A stretch of 64,000 nt of DNA, from the NCBI RefSeq assembly GCF_000372865.1, contig NZ_KB889965.1, positions 765,902 through 829,901 on the forward strand, written 5' to 3'. Made by a program: the position numbers and the translations under genes. The DNA comes from Methylosarcina fibrata AML-C10 (lineage in GTDB: Bacteria; Pseudomonadota; Gammaproteobacteria; Methylococcales; Methylomonadaceae). Each line of letters starts with the position of its first letter. The first letter of the stretch is position 1. Positions 8,442-17,734 of the stretch are shown here, piece after piece. The notes below the pieces were generated by a model, which was not told the DNA's origin, searched no databases, and saw only the letters and a program-made list of their open reading frames with translations.

Positions 8442-9449
8442 ATGTTGCCTATTTTTGCAGCTTTTACCGAGTTTATAAAAACCGCTTTTTCTTCTCATGT
8501 GTTTTTATCGGAGGAAATCACGGTTGTTTTTCTGATATCGGTTTTTATCGTTTTGTCGAGTCTGGAGTGGCGTGCTCCCAAAATTGAACACTCCCGAAAG
8601 AATAGAGCGCAATCCTACCGGACCAATCTGGGGATGTTCGCATTCAACAGCCTCATGTTTTCGGTTTTATCGATTTCATCGGTGTGGCTACTGATCGAAC
8701 CTTTTTCCGGAAAAGGCCTTTTGCACTGGATTGACCATCCTGTGATCAAGGGGGTGCTGTCGTTGCTGTTGCTCGATCTGTTCCATTATCTTTGGCACAA
8801 AACCTGCCACAGCTTCGACGGATTATGGATGTTTCACAGAGTTCATCACAATGACTCTTATCTGAACGTCTCGACCGCGTTCCGGATTCATCTGGTGGAA
8901 ATGATTCTCACGGCATTGTTGAAGGCGGTTTATATCGTGCTGCTGGGCATCGATAAAAAGGTCGTGCTGGCGTATGAAACGGTCTATCCGTTTTTTGTCA
9001 TGTTCCATCATACAAACATTGCCTTCCGGGGCGAAAAGTGGCTGGGGCATCTGGTTGTGACGCCCTCGTTGCATCGCACGCACCATTCGCAGGAACGCAA
9101 GGAGCACGACAGCAATTACGGAGCCATTTTGTCGATATGGGACAGCATGCTGCTGACCAGGAAAGAAGTGGAGCCCGCAGCGGTCGGCATCAAGGGCGAG
9201 TCTCCGCAAACCTTGCCGGCGCTGATCCGGTTCGGATTCAGGACGCTCAAACCTTCGGCGTCTGCGCCAGTGTTTCCCGCCGCGCCGGCAAAGGGATTCA
9301 CCCTCGACATTCACGCCATGATTGCGGAAGCGGCTTATTACAAAGCGGAAAAACGCTCTTTCTCTCCGGGGTATGAGCTGTACGACTGGCTGGAAGCAAA
9401 AAGGGAAATCTTCCGACAGGTTTACGGTGACCGCTGTGCCAACTGTTAA
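8442..9449 (+). CDS. fatty acid hydroxylase / sterol desaturase family membrane protein
   Basis: A 335-residue polytopic membrane protein. Hydrophobic segments lie at about residues 25-45, 65-90, 105-120 and 165-200. The His clusters expected for a di-iron hydroxylase are present: HYLWHKTCH (about residue 111), HRVHH (about 131), HH in MFHHTN, and HRTHH (about 210). Such enzymes use O2 to hydroxylate or desaturate sterols, carotenoids or fatty acids; the substrate here is unknown. The ATG at 8442 has GGAGG at 8429-8433 with 8-nt spacing. Upstream in-frame ATGs from 8334 give an unlikely charged extension. It converges with fumC. Confidence 0.88.
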   Translation: MLPIFAAFTEFIKTAFSSHVFLSEEITVVFLISVFIVLSSLEWRAPKIEHSRKNRAQSYRTNLGMFAFNSLMFSVLSISSVWLLIEPFSGKGLLHWIDHPVIKGVLSLLLLDLFHYLWHKTCHSFDGLWMFHRVHHNDSYLNVSTAFRIHLVEMILTALLKAVYIVLLGIDKKVVLAYETVYPFFVMFHHTNIAFRGEKWLGHLVVTPSLHRTHHSQERKEHDSNYGAILSIWDSMLLTRKEVEPAAVGIKGESPQTLPALIRFGFRTLKPSASAPVFPAAPAKGFTLDIHAMIAEAAYYKAEKRSFSPGYELYDWLEAKREIFRQVYGDRCANC

Positions 9450-9457
9450 ACGGCTTC

Positions 9458-10858
9458 TCAAGGCGGCGATTCGGTTTTAACCACGCCGCCTTGGGTTAAA
9501 TGGATCGGATCCAGCAACTTCTCCAGTTCCTCCCGGGACAGATCGGTCATTTCGACCGCCACCTCGATAATCGGCCGGCCTTGGCGATAGGCGGCTTTCG
9601 CTATTTCCGCCGCCTTGGCGTAACCGATGACGGGATTCAACGCCGTGATCAGAATCGGATTTTTTGCCAGGGAGCGTCCGATCGTGTCCTGATTGACCCT
9701 GAAATCGGCAATGGCTTTGTCGGCCAGCAGCCGGCTCGCATTGCCCAGAATGTCCAGACTCTGCAGAAGATTGTAGGCGATGACCGGAAGCATGACGTTC
9801 AACTGGAAATTGCCCGACAGGCCCGCCACCGCAATCGTCGCATCGTTGCCGATCACCTGTGCAGCCACCATCGCCACGGCTTCCGGAATCACCGGGTTGA
9901 CTTTGCCCGGCATGATGCTGCTTCCCGGCTGCAGCGCCGTCAGTTCGATTTCGCCGAGACCGGCCAAGGGGCCGCTGTTCATCCAGCGCAGATCGTTCGC
10001 GATTTTCATCAGGCTGACCGCGACGACTTTGAGCTGGCCCGACAATTCCACCGCCGTATCCTGGCAGCTCAGGCTTTCGCAAAAAGAATCGTTGGGCCGG
10101 AAGGGCAGGCCGGTTTCCTCGCTCAGCAGGGCGGCGAATTGCCCGGCAAAATCCGGATGAGCATTGATGCCGGTGCCGACCGCGGTGCCGCCCTGGGCCA
10201 GTTTGCAGAGCCGGGGCAGGGTGCTCTCGATCCGTTCCAGTCCCCGGCGGATCTGCAGCGCCCAGCCTGCCAGTTCCTGTCCGAACCGGATCGGCATCGC
10301 ATCCATCAGATGCGTACGCCCCGTTTTGGTGATGTGGTCGAGCGATGCGGCTTTCGCTTCCAGGGTTTCGACAAGGTACGTCAGCGCCGGCAGCAGATGC
10401 CGCCGGCAGGCCAGAGCCGCACTGACGTGGATGGACGTGGGAATGACGTCGTTGCTGCTTTGTCCGCAATTGACGTGGTCGTTGGCGCCGACCGGCCGGC
10501 CGAGCTTCCGGGTGGCCAGGGCGGCCAGCACTTCGTTGACGTTCATGTGAGTGCTGGTGCCCGAGCCGGTCTGGAACACGTCCACCGGAAACTGCTCCCG
10601 GTGTTCGCCGTCGAGCAGGCTTTGCGCGGCTTCAGAGATGGCTTCAGCGACCTCGGCGTCGAGCATCCCCAAGGCTCGGTTGCAGCGCGCCGCCGTTTTC
10701 TTAATCAACGCGAGAGTTTTGATGAACGCAGGCGGCATCGCCAGCCCGCTGATCGGAAAATTGTCGATGGCCCGCTGGGTTTGCGCGCCGTACAAGGCGT
10801 CTTCAGGGATTTCCATCGGACCCAGGCTGTCGTGTGCCAATCGGTATTTCTTGTTCAT
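9458..10858 (-). CDS. fumC: class II fumarate hydratase
   Basis: A 466-residue class II fumarase, which interconverts fumarate and malate in the TCA cycle without an iron-sulfur cluster. Visible motifs are TGSGTSTHMN, HVNCGQSSND, the catalytic-His segment TGRTHLMDA, and the signature GSSIMPGKVNP. The ATG at 10858 has GAGG just upstream; a GTG at 10867 would overlap that site. It lies 34 nt after amylosucrase on the same strand and so looks like the last gene of the sucrose operon, an uncommon partner. The related aspartase is less likely from the overall sequence. Confidence 0.93.
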   Translation of the reverse strand: MNKKYRLAHDSLGPMEIPEDALYGAQTQRAIDNFPISGLAMPPAFIKTLALIKKTAARCNRALGMLDAEVAEAISEAAQSLLDGEHREQFPVDVFQTGSGTSTHMNVNEVLAALATRKLGRPVGANDHVNCGQSSNDVIPTSIHVSAALACRRHLLPALTYLVETLEAKAASLDHITKTGRTHLMDAMPIRFGQELAGWALQIRRGLERIESTLPRLCKLAQGGTAVGTGINAHPDFAGQFAALLSEETGLPFRPNDSFCESLSCQDTAVELSGQLKVVAVSLMKIANDLRWMNSGPLAGLGEIELTALQPGSSIMPGKVNPVIPEAVAMVAAQVIGNDATIAVAGLSGNFQLNVMLPVIAYNLLQSLDILGNASRLLADKAIADFRVNQDTIGRSLAKNPILITALNPVIGYAKAAEIAKAAYRQGRPIIEVAVEMTDLSREELEKLLDPIHLTQGGVVKTESPP

Positions 10859-10892
10859 CGGTGCCACCTCTTGTCTCGTGCCGGACTTCGTT

Positions 10893-12848
10893 TTATTTTT
10901 CGGTCAGCCAATAAAAATGATAGGGCGGCAAGACGATCCGGCGCTCGTATTGAGCGGGGCTCCGGCCGCTGTATAAATCGATGAATTGGCTGTACAGGTT
11001 GATGCCGCTGCCGCTGATCGCCTCCAGATCCAGATATTGCGGATGAGCATCGAAATTGGCGACCACCAGAATCCGTTCCGACGGCCGCTGATGATTGAAT
11101 CGGATGAAGCACAGCAGATGATCGTTCCGGGCGTCCACCAGTTCGCGGTTGTTGAAATCGGCAAAGGCGGAAGTCTCCTTGCGGATGGCGATCAGCTTTT
11201 TGATTGCGTTGAAAATCGCGTATTCCACGGTGCCCTGCTTTTTCCGGTTTTCCGCGCGCTCCCAATTGATTTTGGGGCGATGAATCCAGCGGTTGTCGGT
11301 GTGCTTATGGGCGTCGTCGAGGTAACTGTAATCGTTCAGGACGCCGAACGCATCGCCGTTGTAGAGCAGCGGCATGCCGCCGAACGACAGAATGATGCTG
11401 TGCAGAAGGACGATCCGGTCGACGGCGGCCGAAACGAGCTCGGGATTGCCGTCTTCCAGCGCCGCCTCCAGCCCTGCGAGAGAGGCCAGGGAGCCGCTGA
11501 TGCGGGCGTCGCCGGTGGCCTGATTGGGCATGAATACCAGGCCCCGGGCCGGCGAACCGGCGAACCGTCCGCTGAAATAGTCGACCAGAAATTTTCTGTG
11601 GGCGAACGGCTCGTAGCCCGCGGCAATGACGTCGTTGTCGTCGAAACCGAAACCGATGTCGTCGTGGCAGCGCACATAGTTGAGCCAGGTCGCGCGTTCC
11701 AGTTTGGAAGGAAAATGTTTGATGCCCTGATACAGCAGTCGGGCGTTTCTGGTGGCAATGCCGTCCCAGAGCAGGGCCATCAGCGTCGCGTTGTAGGCTA
11801 TCTCGCATTCCTTGGCGATAATGGCGTCCTCGCCGAAATATTTGATGATTTCCACCGGCGCGACAATCGCCTCGGCGATGAACAGAACGCCGGGAGCGGT
11901 CACCTGACAACAGTCTTTCAGCAATTGCAGGATCAGATGGGCGTTGCGCTCGTTCTGGCAGGTCGTGCCGATTTTTTTCCAGAGAAAGGCGACCGCGTCA
12001 AGCCGCAGCACGTCGACGCCCCGGTTCGCCCAAAACAGGAGGATGTCGAGCATTTCGATGAACACCGCCGGATTGCTGTAATTCAAATCCCATTGATAAT
12101 GGTGGAAAACGGTCATGACCCATTTTTGCATGGCCTCGTTCCAGGTAAAGTTGCCGGGATCGTTCTCCGGAAAAATTTCCGGCATCGTTTGCTCGAACAT
12201 GTCGGGGATTTCGCGGTTATCGAACATGAAGTAATAATCCTGATACGAACGGTCGCCCATCGCCGCTTTTTTGGCCCATTCATGCTCGTCGGAAGTGTGG
12301 TTGACCACGATGTCCAGGACCAGCAGGATGTCGCGTTTCCTGAATTCTTCGGCGACCTTGAGAAAATCGTTCATGTCGCCGAGTCGGTCGTCGATTTGCC
12401 GGTAATCGCTGATGGCATAGCCGCCGTCGCTCTTGCCCGTAGGGCACATCAGGATCGGCATGACGTGCACCATGTTGATGCCGAGTTCCTGAAAATAGGG
12501 CGTTTTGTCGGCTAGGTCCGCCAGATTTTCCGCAAAGCCGTTGGTATAAAGTGCCATGCCCACCCATTTTTGCGACAAAAACCAGTTGTGGTCCTGTTCC
12601 CGCTGCATGTCGATCGCTTCCAGCTCGGCGGAACGGCGGATGTAGCCTTTGGCCATCGTTTCCACGAGACGCAGCATTTGCGGTTTAAAATCCGCCCGAT
12701 GACCGTAAAGCGTATAAAAAAGCGAATAGATGGCGTAAAAATTGGCGCCGAGACGGGTATAAAAATGCCGCAAATCCTGCCGGCTGATTTCCGGTCTTAA
12801 ATTGTCCAGAATGGCGTTCAATAAGGAATGGGAAACTTGTTCGTACAT
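10893..12848 (-). CDS. ams: amylosucrase (GH13)
   Basis: A 651-residue GH13 enzyme with an all-helical N-terminal domain (1-90) typical of amylosucrase, then the (beta/alpha)8 barrel and a C-terminal beta domain. Expected catalytic residues are in place: nucleophile D284 (RLDAVAF), acid/base E326 (IAEAI) and D396 (RCHDDIG), plus DIVVNHTSDEHEW. Amylosucrase cleaves sucrose to fructose and transfers glucose to glycogen-like glucan. With sps, spp and fruK it forms a sucrose make-and-use operon known in methanotrophs. It starts 6 nt after fruK. Length matches the about 640-residue Neisseria enzyme. Confidence 0.95.
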   Translation of the reverse strand: MYEQVSHSLLNAILDNLRPEISRQDLRHFYTRLGANFYAIYSLFYTLYGHRADFKPQMLRLVETMAKGYIRRSAELEAIDMQREQDHNWFLSQKWVGMALYTNGFAENLADLADKTPYFQELGINMVHVMPILMCPTGKSDGGYAISDYRQIDDRLGDMNDFLKVAEEFRKRDILLVLDIVVNHTSDEHEWAKKAAMGDRSYQDYYFMFDNREIPDMFEQTMPEIFPENDPGNFTWNEAMQKWVMTVFHHYQWDLNYSNPAVFIEMLDILLFWANRGVDVLRLDAVAFLWKKIGTTCQNERNAHLILQLLKDCCQVTAPGVLFIAEAIVAPVEIIKYFGEDAIIAKECEIAYNATLMALLWDGIATRNARLLYQGIKHFPSKLERATWLNYVRCHDDIGFGFDDNDVIAAGYEPFAHRKFLVDYFSGRFAGSPARGLVFMPNQATGDARISGSLASLAGLEAALEDGNPELVSAAVDRIVLLHSIILSFGGMPLLYNGDAFGVLNDYSYLDDAHKHTDNRWIHRPKINWERAENRKKQGTVEYAIFNAIKKLIAIRKETSAFADFNNRELVDARNDHLLCFIRFNHQRPSERILVVANFDAHPQYLDLEAISGSGINLYSQFIDLYSGRSPAQYERRIVLPPYHFYWLTEK

Positions 12849-12854
12849 GGCGGC

Positions 12855-13766
12855 TCAATAGTCGGATACATTCTTCGATAGATTCCATTGCTCGATAAAC
12901 GGGCGGTAAAAGGTAGGGTCTTCGACGGTCGCCCCGCGCCGGCCGACCAGGGCGCCGGCAAAGGCCTGCGCCCGTTCGAGAGCGGTCCGGAGCGGCCATT
13001 GTTCGACCAGGCCCAGCAGCAGCACCGCGGCGAAGGCATCGCCCGCGCCCACAGTATCGACTACCGTGATGCCGCCGGCAGGACGCACCGAAGTGAGACG
13101 ATGCAGTCTGTCGCAAGCCACGGCGCCTTGTCCGCCCCGGGTGACAATCAGGATTTCCGGATCGAACCGTGCGAAAAAATCCCGCATCGCGGTTTCAAGA
13201 TCCCGATGGCCGGGACAGAGCATGTCGAGTTCCGCTTCGTTCAGTTTGATCCAGTGGGCGCCGTTCAACAGCGTCAGCAAGAATTCCGGCTGCCACCAGG
13301 GCGGCCTTAAATTGACGTCGACAAAAATTTTGCCCCGGTGCGCGGCCTTGAGCCGGTTCAGCGTGGCCCTGGAAACGGGGTTTCTTGCCGCCAGCGAGCC
13401 GTGGTACAGGACGCCTTCGGTGGTAGGCAGCGCCAGAGGCTCCTGTCCGATAAAATCGTAGGCGCATTGGTCGACGACGTCGAAACGGGGCTCGCCGTGT
13501 TCGATCGTGATCCGGACGCTGCCGGTGGGATGCGCAGGATCGGTTTGCAGCGTCCTCCGGTTCATGCCCCAGGCCGTCATGAACCCCGAGATTTCATTGC
13601 CTTCCGGATCGCCGCCGATGCGACTGATGAAACAGGGCGCCTGACCCAGGGCTTGCAAATGCCAGGCGACGTTAAAGGGGGCGCCGCCCAACACGCGGCT
13701 GCCGTCGGGGAAATGGTCGAACAGCACTTCGCCGAAGATGTAAATCGGATGGTTATGAGTCGTCAT
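12855..13766 (-). CDS. fruK: fructokinase, PfkB family
   Basis: A 303-residue PfkB/ribokinase-family sugar kinase. It has an early GEVLFDHFPDG segment, GGAPFNVAWHL for substrate binding, and the C-terminal signature DTVGAGDAFAA with the catalytic Asp. In the methanotroph sucrose operon this protein phosphorylates fructose released by amylosucrase to fructose-6-phosphate, the substrate of Sps, closing the cycle. The ATG at 13766 gives the canonical N-terminus and overlaps the end of spp by 14 nt, suggesting translational coupling. Specificity for fructose is inferred from context. Confidence 0.9.
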   Translation of the reverse strand: MTTHNHPIYIFGEVLFDHFPDGSRVLGGAPFNVAWHLQALGQAPCFISRIGGDPEGNEISGFMTAWGMNRRTLQTDPAHPTGSVRITIEHGEPRFDVVDQCAYDFIGQEPLALPTTEGVLYHGSLAARNPVSRATLNRLKAAHRGKIFVDVNLRPPWWQPEFLLTLLNGAHWIKLNEAELDMLCPGHRDLETAMRDFFARFDPEILIVTRGGQGAVACDRLHRLTSVRPAGGITVVDTVGAGDAFAAVLLLGLVEQWPLRTALERAQAFAGALVGRRGATVEDPTFYRPFIEQWNLSKNVSDY

Positions 13767-14607
13767 CGGGTTGCATCCAAAGTCGCGTTTCAGGAAGAAA
13801 ATGATGGAGGCCTTCGAGAATGCCCGCACTGTAGTTGCCGTTCATGCCCAGAAAATTTCCTTGCGCCCGGTACAGGAACGCGAGGGTTCCTTGCTTGCGG
13901 GCCAGGTCTTCGGCTTGCTCGGCGACTTCGCGGCTGGCGTTGGCCACCAGCACGGACGGAATGGCGCTGATCAACACCGGCAAATCGTTGCCGCTGTCTC
14001 CGGCGAAAACCGTGCCGGCCGGATCGAAGCCCTGATGCTGCATCAAAAACTCGAGAGCATGCAATTTCGTCGCTCGTTCGGGCAACACGTCCAGAAGGCC
14101 CACCGAGGCGTTTTCGTCGGTGCTGAAGATCAAATCGGCCGCCACGCCGAGAGCGCGCAGGCGGAGCGTCATTTCGGCTTGAAGAGTCCGGACGGGCATC
14201 GGCAGCGGGACATAGTAACTCAGTTTAAAACGGTTTTGTTTGCTTTCTTCCTGCAGGCGCAGATTCGGCAAATCGGTAAACAAAGAGCGCAGTTCCCGAC
14301 TGGTCAGGCCGCGCCAGGCGGGAGCGATTGCCTCCTCCCACCGGGGCCATGGCCGCCAGCCTTCGGCATCGACCCGGTAAATCGTCGTGCCGACGTCGCC
14401 GACCACCCAGTCGGGCATCGGCAGGCCATATTCCAGGATCGCATCCTCCACCAGGGCGCGGCTTCTGCCGCTGACATAAGCCAGGGTGATCTCGGGGCGC
14501 GAAATCAGACGGTTAAAATAATTTCGAGCCTTCGGCGATTCCGGCTGGCTGCCGTTGGGCAGCAGCGTGCGGTCGAGGTCGGTGCAGATCAGAATGCGTT
14601 TCGTCAT
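13753..14607 (-). CDS. spp: sucrose-6-phosphate phosphatase
   Basis: A 284-residue HAD-superfamily phosphatase of the sucrose-phosphatase type. Motif I DLDRTLL with the nucleophile and acid Asp is at about residues 9-15, motif II at YVSGRS, the Cof-type cap with FKLSYYVPLP in the middle, and motif IV GDSGND near residue 210. It removes phosphate from sucrose-6-phosphate, making synthesis irreversible. It follows sps by 3 nt and overlaps fruK by 14 nt. All HAD motifs are intact, unlike the HAD-like tail of the neighbouring Sps. Confidence 0.93.
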   Translation of the reverse strand: MTKRILICTDLDRTLLPNGSQPESPKARNYFNRLISRPEITLAYVSGRSRALVEDAILEYGLPMPDWVVGDVGTTIYRVDAEGWRPWPRWEEAIAPAWRGLTSRELRSLFTDLPNLRLQEESKQNRFKLSYYVPLPMPVRTLQAEMTLRLRALGVAADLIFSTDENASVGLLDVLPERATKLHALEFLMQHQGFDPAGTVFAGDSGNDLPVLISAIPSVLVANASREVAEQAEDLARKQGTLAFLYRAQGNFLGMNGNYSAGILEGLHHFLPETRLWMQPDDDS

Positions 14608-14610
14608 CGG

Positions 14611-16752
14611 CTAGAGATTGAAAAAATCGTAATGTTCGATGGCTTCCAGGAGGCCCCAGGCGTGCGGCCGCTCGGCAAAGTAGATGGAGTTTGACGACTC
14701 GTCCAGCATCGACAGTTCTTCCCGGTGGCGGTTGGCGACGACGACGCCTAGGGTATTGCCTCGAACCATGTCTTCATCGGCGCCGGAGCCCCCGGCGACC
14801 AGGATCCGTTCCAGCGGAATGTTCCGTTGCCGGGCGAAATAGCGCAAGGCCTGACCTTTGGAGGCTCTGGCCGGAACAACGTCGAAAAATTGCCCGAACG
14901 ACAGGGTCGGATTGACCGACAACTCCTGCTGCCTGAGCAAGGTCAGAATTTCGGCCAGGGGCGGGGCGGCGGCGCCGTCATACAGATAAGACAGTTTAAA
15001 ACGGCTCTGCTCGCTTTTATGTTGCAGCCTCAGACCGGGAAGATCGCCGATCAGGCGCCTTAGCACGCGCGGCGTCCACAAATGATCGATGTGGTAGGTC
15101 CAGGCGATGTCGGCCAGCAATTGGGGCGTATAATAAATTTCGGTGCCGAGGCTGGTAATCAGGATATCCGGCAGCGGAATGCGGTGTTTTTTCAGTACCG
15201 CCAGCGTCGAATCGAGCCGCCGGCCGGTGGCGATGCCGAAGATCAGGCGTTTGCGATTGCCCCGGATGGTGCGGACGAACTCTTCCAGGCCGGCTTCGTC
15301 CCCGAGCAGGGTATGGTCGATATCGGTGAACAGCGCATGGTTCCGGTAGCGGCCGGTTTTCGCGATGAGCGGTGTTTTTGGAAGGCGCACCGTATGCAGC
15401 GTCAGCGGCTGGACTTTGTCCAGATAGGCCTCTGCGTGCGCGTCCCAGGAATAATGGCGGGCGACGTTGCGCAGGCCGTTTTCGGAAAATTCGCGCCAAA
15501 GCTCCGGGTTGTCCAGGATCGTCAACAGCGCTTCGGCAATCGCCGTTTTGTCCAGAGGATCGACCAGCAAACCGTTTCGGCAGTTACCGATGATGTCCAC
15601 CGGACCGCCGTTCTCGGTGGCCACCAAAGGCAATCCGCTGGCGGCCGCTTCCAGCAGCGTCAAACCGAACGGCTCGGTCAGGGCCGGATTGACGAAAACG
15701 CCGTGCGACGCCGCCGCCAGACGGTAAATATCGGCCACTTCTTCCGGAGCATGGCGCTTGGGCAGAGCGATCCGGCCGTAGAGATCGTGATAATCGGCGA
15801 CCAGCAATAACTCGGTCAGCACCGACTGGGGGCCTTCGCCCATTTCCCGGATGTCCTCGCGGTTGCCGGCGACGATCACCAGATTGGCCAGTTGCCGCAG
15901 GCGCGGCGATTCTCCGTAAGCTTCCAGAAGCGTCACGATGTTTTTCCGTTCGTCGGGCCGGCAGAGAGCCAGTATCATCGGTTTTTCCGGCGCGATCAGG
16001 AATTTTTCGAGGGTTTGGGCGAAGGCGGCTTCATTGCCGTCCGAGCCCGGAGGATGAAATTTTTCCAGGTCGGTTCCGGGCGGCACGACCGCCATCCGGT
16101 CCGACGAATGGCAATCGTAAAGCTCGTACTGGTCTTCGATTTCGTTGCGGGTGCTGGTGATGACCAGATCGGCATTGGTCAGGGTTTCTTCTTCGGCATC
16201 GATGCGCCGGGACATGTGGTAGCGCTGCTCGATGTCCGCCATCGTCAAGCCCAGAGCGAGCAGCCTTCGGCATTTGTCCCGGCCCAGGGAATGGCCGGTG
16301 TGAACGAGCGGCAAGCCGGTCCAATGCGCAAGGCGGACTCCGACGTAGCCTGCGTCGGCGTAATGGCTGTGCAGAAGATCCGGCCAGCGCGGCTGCCGGT
16401 GCAGCCAGCTCAGCAGATTGTCGGCAAAATAATCCAGGTGGTCCCAGAGTTCTTCCTTGCGGATATAGGCTTCGGGGCCGGCGTCGATGCGGACGATTTG
16501 CGCGTTTTCCGCCAAAGGCTCGACCGGTTCCGCATAGGAAAAGTCCACGCTGCCGTCGACGATCCGTCTCGTCACCAGATCGACCCGCTCGACCAGAGGC
16601 TGTTTAGCCAGCGCTTTGGCCAGTTCGACTACGTATTTGGTCTGACCGCCGGTGTCCGCGTCGCGCCCCAATTCCAGATCGCGGCCGCGAATCAGGCCGT
16701 GAATGCTGATCAATACGATATACAGCGAAGCGGTCTTGGTATTTTCAAGCAT
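14611..16752 (-). CDS. sps: sucrose-phosphate synthase
   Basis: A 713-residue protein with a GT-B glycosyltransferase domain (about 1-450) and a HAD-type phosphatase-like tail (about 470-700). It joins a UDP- or ADP-activated glucose to fructose-6-phosphate. Motifs are SIHGLIRGRDLELGRDADTGG at the start (acceptor loop), HSHYADAGYVG, the donor-site FVNPALTEPFGLTLLEAAA, and the HAD motif I FTDIDHTLLG. HAD motif IV reads GGSGADED, not GDSGND, so the tail may be inactive. The ATG at 16752 has GAGAGA with 9-nt spacing; an ATG at 16761 sits directly on that site. It is the first gene of the operon. Confidence 0.94.
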   Translation of the reverse strand: MLENTKTASLYIVLISIHGLIRGRDLELGRDADTGGQTKYVVELAKALAKQPLVERVDLVTRRIVDGSVDFSYAEPVEPLAENAQIVRIDAGPEAYIRKEELWDHLDYFADNLLSWLHRQPRWPDLLHSHYADAGYVGVRLAHWTGLPLVHTGHSLGRDKCRRLLALGLTMADIEQRYHMSRRIDAEEETLTNADLVITSTRNEIEDQYELYDCHSSDRMAVVPPGTDLEKFHPPGSDGNEAAFAQTLEKFLIAPEKPMILALCRPDERKNIVTLLEAYGESPRLRQLANLVIVAGNREDIREMGEGPQSVLTELLLVADYHDLYGRIALPKRHAPEEVADIYRLAAASHGVFVNPALTEPFGLTLLEAAASGLPLVATENGGPVDIIGNCRNGLLVDPLDKTAIAEALLTILDNPELWREFSENGLRNVARHYSWDAHAEAYLDKVQPLTLHTVRLPKTPLIAKTGRYRNHALFTDIDHTLLGDEAGLEEFVRTIRGNRKRLIFGIATGRRLDSTLAVLKKHRIPLPDILITSLGTEIYYTPQLLADIAWTYHIDHLWTPRVLRRLIGDLPGLRLQHKSEQSRFKLSYLYDGAAAPPLAEILTLLRQQELSVNPTLSFGQFFDVVPARASKGQALRYFARQRNIPLERILVAGGSGADEDMVRGNTLGVVVANRHREELSMLDESSNSIYFAERPHAWGLLEAIEHYDFFNL

Positions 16753-16849
16753 GACAATCATTCTCTCAAATAAAGATCCTTCCGAAAATGATTAGACCGA
16801 GGTTGGCGCAGGAGGTTTACAAAAAGTCGGGAAAGAATGGGACGGGAAT

Positions 16850-16887
16850 GAAGAAAAAAGACCTGCCGGGTTTTTGAAACCTGGCAG
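16850..16887 (-). terminator. intrinsic terminator of the TPR-protein gene
   Basis: Read on the minus strand, an 11-bp stem (16887-16877 with 16873-16863, one G-U) and a 3-nt loop are followed by a run of six T from the A tract near 16854-16859. It lies 46 nt after the stop of the TPR-protein gene and upstream of sps, so the sucrose operon should have its own promoter at about 16760-16850. Confidence 0.75.
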
Positions 16888-16932
16888 ATCTGGGGATCCT
16901 TGATGACGGGTCAAAGAGTTTTTAGCAATCGG

Positions 16933-17634
16933 TTATTCCGAGGCTTCGGAAGCCGGGGCTTTCTCTTCCGCTTCCGCTTTCGTTTCTTCGACCGGCTGGT
17001 TTTCGGACGGCGGGGCGTCCGCTTGCTTGGGTTCGTTCAGAGTTTCCATGAATTGGAGAAACCAGTCCTGGTCCTTGACGGAAACCAGATCGGGATCGTT
17101 GAGAATGTCGGAGGCGTCCGGCAGGCTGCCCTTGTTTTTGGCGTTTTCCAAGGCCTTGAGACAGGCTTCGGAGTTGCCCTGAAGCGCAGCGATACAGGCC
17201 AGGTTGTAGGAGGCCGCCCCGGCCTGGATGGCATTGGCTTTTTCAAATTCCTTCCGGGCCAGACTGTAGAGCTCGTCGTCGTAAGCTACCCCCTGAAGGC
17301 GAGCCAGATCCATGTAAGCGACGCCGCCGTCGATCGCCGCGGCCAGATAATTGGGTTCGATGGTCATGCAGAAAGAAAATTTGGCGACGGCGTCCCGGTA
17401 CAGCCTGGCCGCTTCGTCTCCCGCTTTGGTTTTGGCCTGGTGCAGGAGGGCATGTCCCCAGAAATACAGGGCTTCGGCCCGCAAAGGGTCGCCGCTGACG
17501 ATGTCGGCATAGCCCTGGTAGACCGTTTTGAACAAATGCTCCGCCTTGGCGCCTTCGCTTTTTCTGGCTTGCGCGGTCTGCTTGATGTACGAATTCAATC
17601 TGGATTTCTTGGTCAACGAATCCAATAACGACAT
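16933..17634 (-). CDS. tetratricopeptide-repeat protein, function unknown
   Basis: A 233-residue cytoplasmic protein made mostly of helical hairpins. TPR-like units include AEALYFWGHALLHQA (about residue 55), YRDAVAKFSFCMTIEPNYLAAAIDGG and FEKANAIQAGAASYNLACIAALQG. The C-terminal 40 residues are Glu/Pro/Ala-rich and probably disordered. The ATG at 17634 follows AGGAG; an upstream in-frame start at 17679 is rejected. It is probably a binding scaffold; no partner can be named. It sits 100 nt after rhlE on the same strand and has its own terminator. Confidence 0.75.
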   Translation of the reverse strand: MSLLDSLTKKSRLNSYIKQTAQARKSEGAKAEHLFKTVYQGYADIVSGDPLRAEALYFWGHALLHQAKTKAGDEAARLYRDAVAKFSFCMTIEPNYLAAAIDGGVAYMDLARLQGVAYDDELYSLARKEFEKANAIQAGAASYNLACIAALQGNSEACLKALENAKNKGSLPDASDILNDPDLVSVKDQDWFLQFMETLNEPKQADAPPSENQPVEETKAEAEEKAPASEASE

Positions 17635-17734
17635 TTTGAGGATCTCCTTTATTAAAGGTTCATGGAAAAGCCATAGCATATCAGCTCGTATTTCTTGCTA
17701 CACGAAAAAAATAAAGCTGTGGTAAATTAATCGC

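Noticed and set aside
9500-12515. Long plus-strand open frames opposite fumC and ams
   Set aside because: Both lie fully antisense to well-supported genes and have the composition of shadow frames.
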